Part shown: piece by piece, positions 22,204 through 24,750 of the stretch
How positions within the stretch are numbered: position 1 is the stretch's first letter
Layout: the number at the start of each line of letters is the position of its first letter
Source: an uncultured Methanofollis sp.
Lineage (GTDB): Archaea > Halobacteriota > Methanomicrobia > Methanomicrobiales > Methanofollaceae
Length of the DNA: 24,750 bases
Direction of reading: 5' to 3'
NCBI RefSeq assembly: GCF_937919355.1
Contig: NZ_CALFSA010000126.1
Coordinates: 1-24,750 of the forward strand
Notes under the pieces: model-generated
Seen by the model: the letters and a program-made list of their open reading frames with translations, nothing else
What the model was told of the DNA's origin: nothing
Databases searched by the model: none
Program-made: the position numbers and the translations under genes

Positions 22204-23358
22204 ATGATGGAGATTCTGGAAGGCTCCCATGCAGTCGCCGAGGCCGTCAGGCTCTGCCGCCCCCAGGTGGTCGCGGCATACCCGATCACCCCGCAGACTC
22301 ATATCGTCGAGGCGCTTGCGAGCATGGTCGCCGACTGCAAACTGGACGCCGAGTATATCTGTGTGGAAAGCGAGTTCTCGGCTCTTTCGGCCTGCCTCGG
22401 TGCAAGCGCGGCGGGGTCGCGCGTCTACTCTGCGACCACCTCGCAGGGCCTTGCCCTGATGTTCGAGGTCTGCTTCAACGTGGCCGGGATGCGCCAGCCG
22501 ATCGTCATGACGATCGCAAACCGCGCACTTGGTGCGCCCCTGAATATCTGGAATGACCAGCAGGACTCGATCTCCCTGCGTGACGCGGGCTGGCTGCAGT
22601 TCTACGCCGAGGACAACCAGGAGGCGACGGACCTCCACTTCATCGCCTACAGGGTTGCCGAGGACCACAGGGTTCTCCTGCCGGTGATGGTCTGCTTTGA
22701 CGGCTTCATCCTGACGCACACCTACGAACCGGTGGACATCCCCTCGCAGGAGGCGATCGACGCCTTCCTCCCGCCGTACAAACCGGTCAACATTCTTGAC
22801 GCGAAGAACCCGATGTCCCTTGGCATGTACGCCACCCCCGACTACTATATGGAGTTCAGGTACGAGATCGACCAGGCGCAGAAGCGGGCGAAGGAGGTCT
22901 TTGCCGAGGTCGGCGCCGAGTTCGCCAAACAGTTCGGCCGCGACTACTCCGGTCTCGTCGAGGGCTACCGCCTTGAAGACGCGGATATGGCATTTATTGC
23001 GATGGGCTCGATCTGCGGCACTGTCAGGGAAGCGATCGACGAGATGCGGGCCGAAGGGAAGAAGGTCGGCCTGCTGAAGATCCGCAGTTTCCGCCCCTTC
23101 CCCTCTGAAGAGATCCGGGCCGCCCTCTCGGGCGTCTCGAAGGTCGCGGTCCTCGACAAGAACATCTCCCTTGGTCAGAAGGGTGCGGTCGCCCTCGAAG
23201 TGCGGGATGCCCTGTACGGTAGCGAGATCGATGTGAAAGGCTACATCCTTGCTCTTGGAGGCAGGGACGTGCGGCAGGCAGATATCAAGGCGATTGCCGG
23301 CCTCCTTGAAAAAGGAGAGGGCGATCAGTTCTTCGGCCTGCGGACGGAGGTGCTCTGA
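22204..23358 (+). CDS. porA: Pyruvate:ferredoxin oxidoreductase, alpha subunit
   Basis: The 384-residue alpha subunit forms the pyrimidine half of the TPP site. The motif AAYPITPQTHIVEAL at about 21-35 is family-defining, followed by CVESEFSALSACLGASAAGSRVYSATTSQGLALM (about 56-89), including the glutamate that activates the cofactor. The C-terminal segment FIAMGSICGTVREAIDEMRAEGKKVGLLKIRSFRPFP is the transketolase C-like domain. The start is ATG 22204 or 22207. Spacing to porD is three bases and to porB one base, so the four genes form one transcript. Confidence 0.95.
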   Translation: MMEILEGSHAVAEAVRLCRPQVVAAYPITPQTHIVEALASMVADCKLDAEYICVESEFSALSACLGASAAGSRVYSATTSQGLALMFEVCFNVAGMRQPIVMTIANRALGAPLNIWNDQQDSISLRDAGWLQFYAEDNQEATDLHFIAYRVAEDHRVLLPVMVCFDGFILTHTYEPVDIPSQEAIDAFLPPYKPVNILDAKNPMSLGMYATPDYYMEFRYEIDQAQKRAKEVFAEVGAEFAKQFGRDYSGLVEGYRLEDADMAFIAMGSICGTVREAIDEMRAEGKKVGLLKIRSFRPFPSEEIRAALSGVSKVAVLDKNISLGQKGAVALEVRDALYGSEIDVKGYILALGGRDVRQADIKAIAGLLEKGEGDQFFGLRTEVL

Positions 23359-23359
23359 G

Positions 23360-24259
23360 ATGACTGAGGAATGCGAACTCTTCGAGTGCGGTCACCGGGC
23401 ATGCGGCGGCTGCGGCCCTGCCCTTGCGGCCAGGCTGATCCTGAAGGCGACCGGCGAGAACACGATCGTTGTCGCTTCCACCGGGTGTATGGAGGTCTTC
23501 TCGACCCCCTATCCGGAGACGGCGTGGAAGGTCCCCTGGATCCACTCCCTCTTCGAGAACGCCGCGGCCGTGGCGTCGGGGATTGAAGCCTCCCTCAAGA
23601 AGCAGGAACGGGACGAGCATGTCGTCTGCATCTGCGGCGACGGCGCCACCTTCGATATCGGGATGCTCTGCATCTCCGGTGCCTTTGAGCGGGGACACGA
23701 CATCACCTACATCTGCTACGACAATGAGGCCTACATGAACACCGGCATCCAGCGCTCGGGTGCGACGCCGTATGATGCCGACACGACGACAAGCCCTGCT
23801 GGCAAGTGCTCGACCGGGAACCCGCGGCCGAAGAAGGACCTCCCGGCGATCCTGGCGGCCCACGGGGCGACCTACGTGGCCACGGCCTCGATCGCCTACC
23901 CGAATGACCTGATAAAAAAGGTGCAGCGCGCCGTCTCGACGCACGGCCCGAACTATATCCAGGTCCACGCTCCCTGTGCGACCGGCTGGGGCTTTGATGG
24001 ATCACAGACAATAGCGGTCGGGCGTCTTGCAATCGAGACCGGCCTCTGGGTGAACTACGAGATGATGAACGGCGAGGTCGAGCGTGTGCGCAAGGTCGCC
24101 CACAGGAAGCCTGTCGACGACTACCTCTCTGTCCAGAAACGGTTCCGCCACCTCTACCGGCCCGGCCGGAACGAGGATGAGATCGCCAAGATCCAGGCGA
24201 TAGCTGACGCCAATGCGAAGAAGTTCGGGATCGACCTGAACGTGGTGAAGGAAGAGTGA
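23360..24259 (+). CDS. porB: Pyruvate:ferredoxin oxidoreductase, beta subunit
   Basis: The 299-residue beta subunit binds TPP diphosphate and a proximal [4Fe-4S] cluster. The N terminus has HRACGGCGPALAARLILKA, with the cysteines of the cluster motif CGGCG. The TPP-Mg motif is GDGATFDIGMLCISGAFERG, continuing to YDNEAYMNTGIQRSGATPY. A distal cysteine lies in HAPCATGWGF. These are the features of pyruvate-type beta subunits. I chose the ATG at 23360, two bases after the porA stop; the frame is open further upstream only inside porA. A run of six T at 24282-24287 ends the operon. Confidence 0.95.
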   Translation: MTEECELFECGHRACGGCGPALAARLILKATGENTIVVASTGCMEVFSTPYPETAWKVPWIHSLFENAAAVASGIEASLKKQERDEHVVCICGDGATFDIGMLCISGAFERGHDITYICYDNEAYMNTGIQRSGATPYDADTTTSPAGKCSTGNPRPKKDLPAILAAHGATYVATASIAYPNDLIKKVQRAVSTHGPNYIQVHAPCATGWGFDGSQTIAVGRLAIETGLWVNYEMMNGEVERVRKVAHRKPVDDYLSVQKRFRHLYRPGRNEDEIAKIQAIADANAKKFGIDLNVVKEE

Positions 24260-24281
24260 CCGGGTATCCGGTCCATCAATC

Positions 24282-24287
24282 TTTTTT
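24282..24287 (+). terminator. T tract after porB
   Basis: Six consecutive T residues, 22 bases after the porB stop, typical of an archaeal transcription end. No strong hairpin precedes it. Confidence 0.4.
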
Positions 24288-24379
24288 GCCGCCCAGATAG
24301 CGCCCTGTGAACCCTTCTGTCTCTATCCTCCCTCACCTGGTGTGCTCGGGATCCTGCCTGTAAGGCTTCATTCCTGCTT

Positions 24380-24727
24380 TCAGTCCATCTGCTGATATTT
24401 CCTGAGGGTGAACCGGATCGCCGCCCCCTCCCCGGAACGGCCCGCCACCCGGTCTTCCGCCCGGATCTCGCCGCCGTACCAGGTCACCAGGGAGCGGCAG
24501 ATATGGAGACCAAGGCCCTTGCCCGACGCCTTGCTCTTCCCGCGCCTGAAGCGCTTGAAGACCACGTCCTTCAGGTCGTCGGGGATGCCCGGACCGGTGT
24601 CTTCGACTGAGACCTCCACCTCATCGCCGCGCTCGGCGACGGCGATCCTGACCTCCGTACCGTCGCCGCCGTGCTTCAGACTGTTCCCGATGAGGTTGGC
24701 GAAGACCTCGCCGAGGAGTTGTTTTTT
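24380..24727 (-). pseudogene. Histidine kinase ATPase domain, interrupted near the right edge
   Basis: The minus strand encodes the C-terminal part of a histidine kinase: N box EVFANLIGNSLKHGG, then G1 box EDTGPGIP, F box VFKRFRRG and G2 box GKGLGLHICRSL, ending FTLRKYQQMD before TGA. The ATP-binding core is thus complete from its N box on. Upstream, the frame meets a TGA at 24728-24730, just before KKQLLGEVF, so the dimerisation and sensor parts are not in frame. At the same point the sequence becomes AT-rich (positions 24722-24744). Either an insertion joins the gene there, or the run of seven A has lost or gained a base. The gene converges with por. Confidence 0.6.
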
Positions 24728-24750
24728 TCAAATTTAATGGCATTGGATGG

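Noticed and set aside
1..24750. CRISPR array or defence system
   Set aside because: No regularly spaced direct repeats and no cas, toxin or restriction genes were found; the repair genes are the normal archaeal set.

Overview
The window is a piece of a GC-rich euryarchaeal genome, almost certainly a methanogen of the order Methanomicrobiales that can take up formate (Methanofollis or Methanoculleus would fit; I cannot separate them by reading alone). The evidence is methenyl-H4MPT cyclohydrolase (mch), a methanogen-type formate channel (fdhC), methanogenesis marker protein 12, a tetrahydromethanopterin biosynthesis enzyme, a four-subunit archaeal pyruvate:ferredoxin oxidoreductase, an Orc1/Cdc6 replication initiator, the archaeal Mre11-Rad50-NurA-HerA set, TATA-box promoters 25-30 bases before several genes, and GGTGAT-type ribosome binding sites.

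Layout. 1-412: 5' part of a tnpB gene (minus strand) running off the left edge, with a strong hairpin between it and mre11. 413-7310: plus-strand operon mre11-rad50-nurA-herA, with overlapping genes, for DNA double-strand-break end processing; it closes with a hairpin at a convergent junction. 7328-8706: minus-strand fdhC followed by a small membrane-anchored OB-fold protein. 8707-10180: mostly non-coding, holding a small DUF1059 gene (9814-9981), a tRNA-Val(TAC) and some inverted repeats. 10377-11096: an AT-richer, possibly acquired SAM methyltransferase. 11125-16367: a minus-strand series (PH-domain membrane protein, mch, orc1, zinc-ribbon protein, chorismate lyase/beta-RFAP synthase fusion), interrupted by a plus-strand nitroreductase relic that has lost its middle. 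16440-16954: a structured intergenic region. 16955-19075: minus-strand sugar-nucleotide epimerase then phosphoglycerate mutase. 19249-21124: plus-strand DUF368 lipid-carrier transporter and methanogenesis marker 12. 21398-24259: porCDAB operon. 24380-24727: the ATPase domain of a histidine kinase, broken near the right edge.

How the genes work together. Mre11/Rad50 and HerA/NurA resect broken DNA ends. FdhC supplies formate, and Mch works in the C1 branch from CO2/formate to methane. The fusion protein makes the aryl head group and its phosphoribosyl adduct for the methanopterin that Mch uses. PorCDAB fixes CO2 into pyruvate with reduced ferredoxin, and the phosphoglycerate mutase serves the gluconeogenic direction from there. 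I see no CRISPR array, prophage or obvious defence island. The most unusual items are the ribosome binding site separated from the mre11 start by a hairpin, the inverted repeat around the fdhC TATA box, a start-codon palindrome, the deleted nitroreductase, the two-step fusion enzyme and the interrupted kinase.
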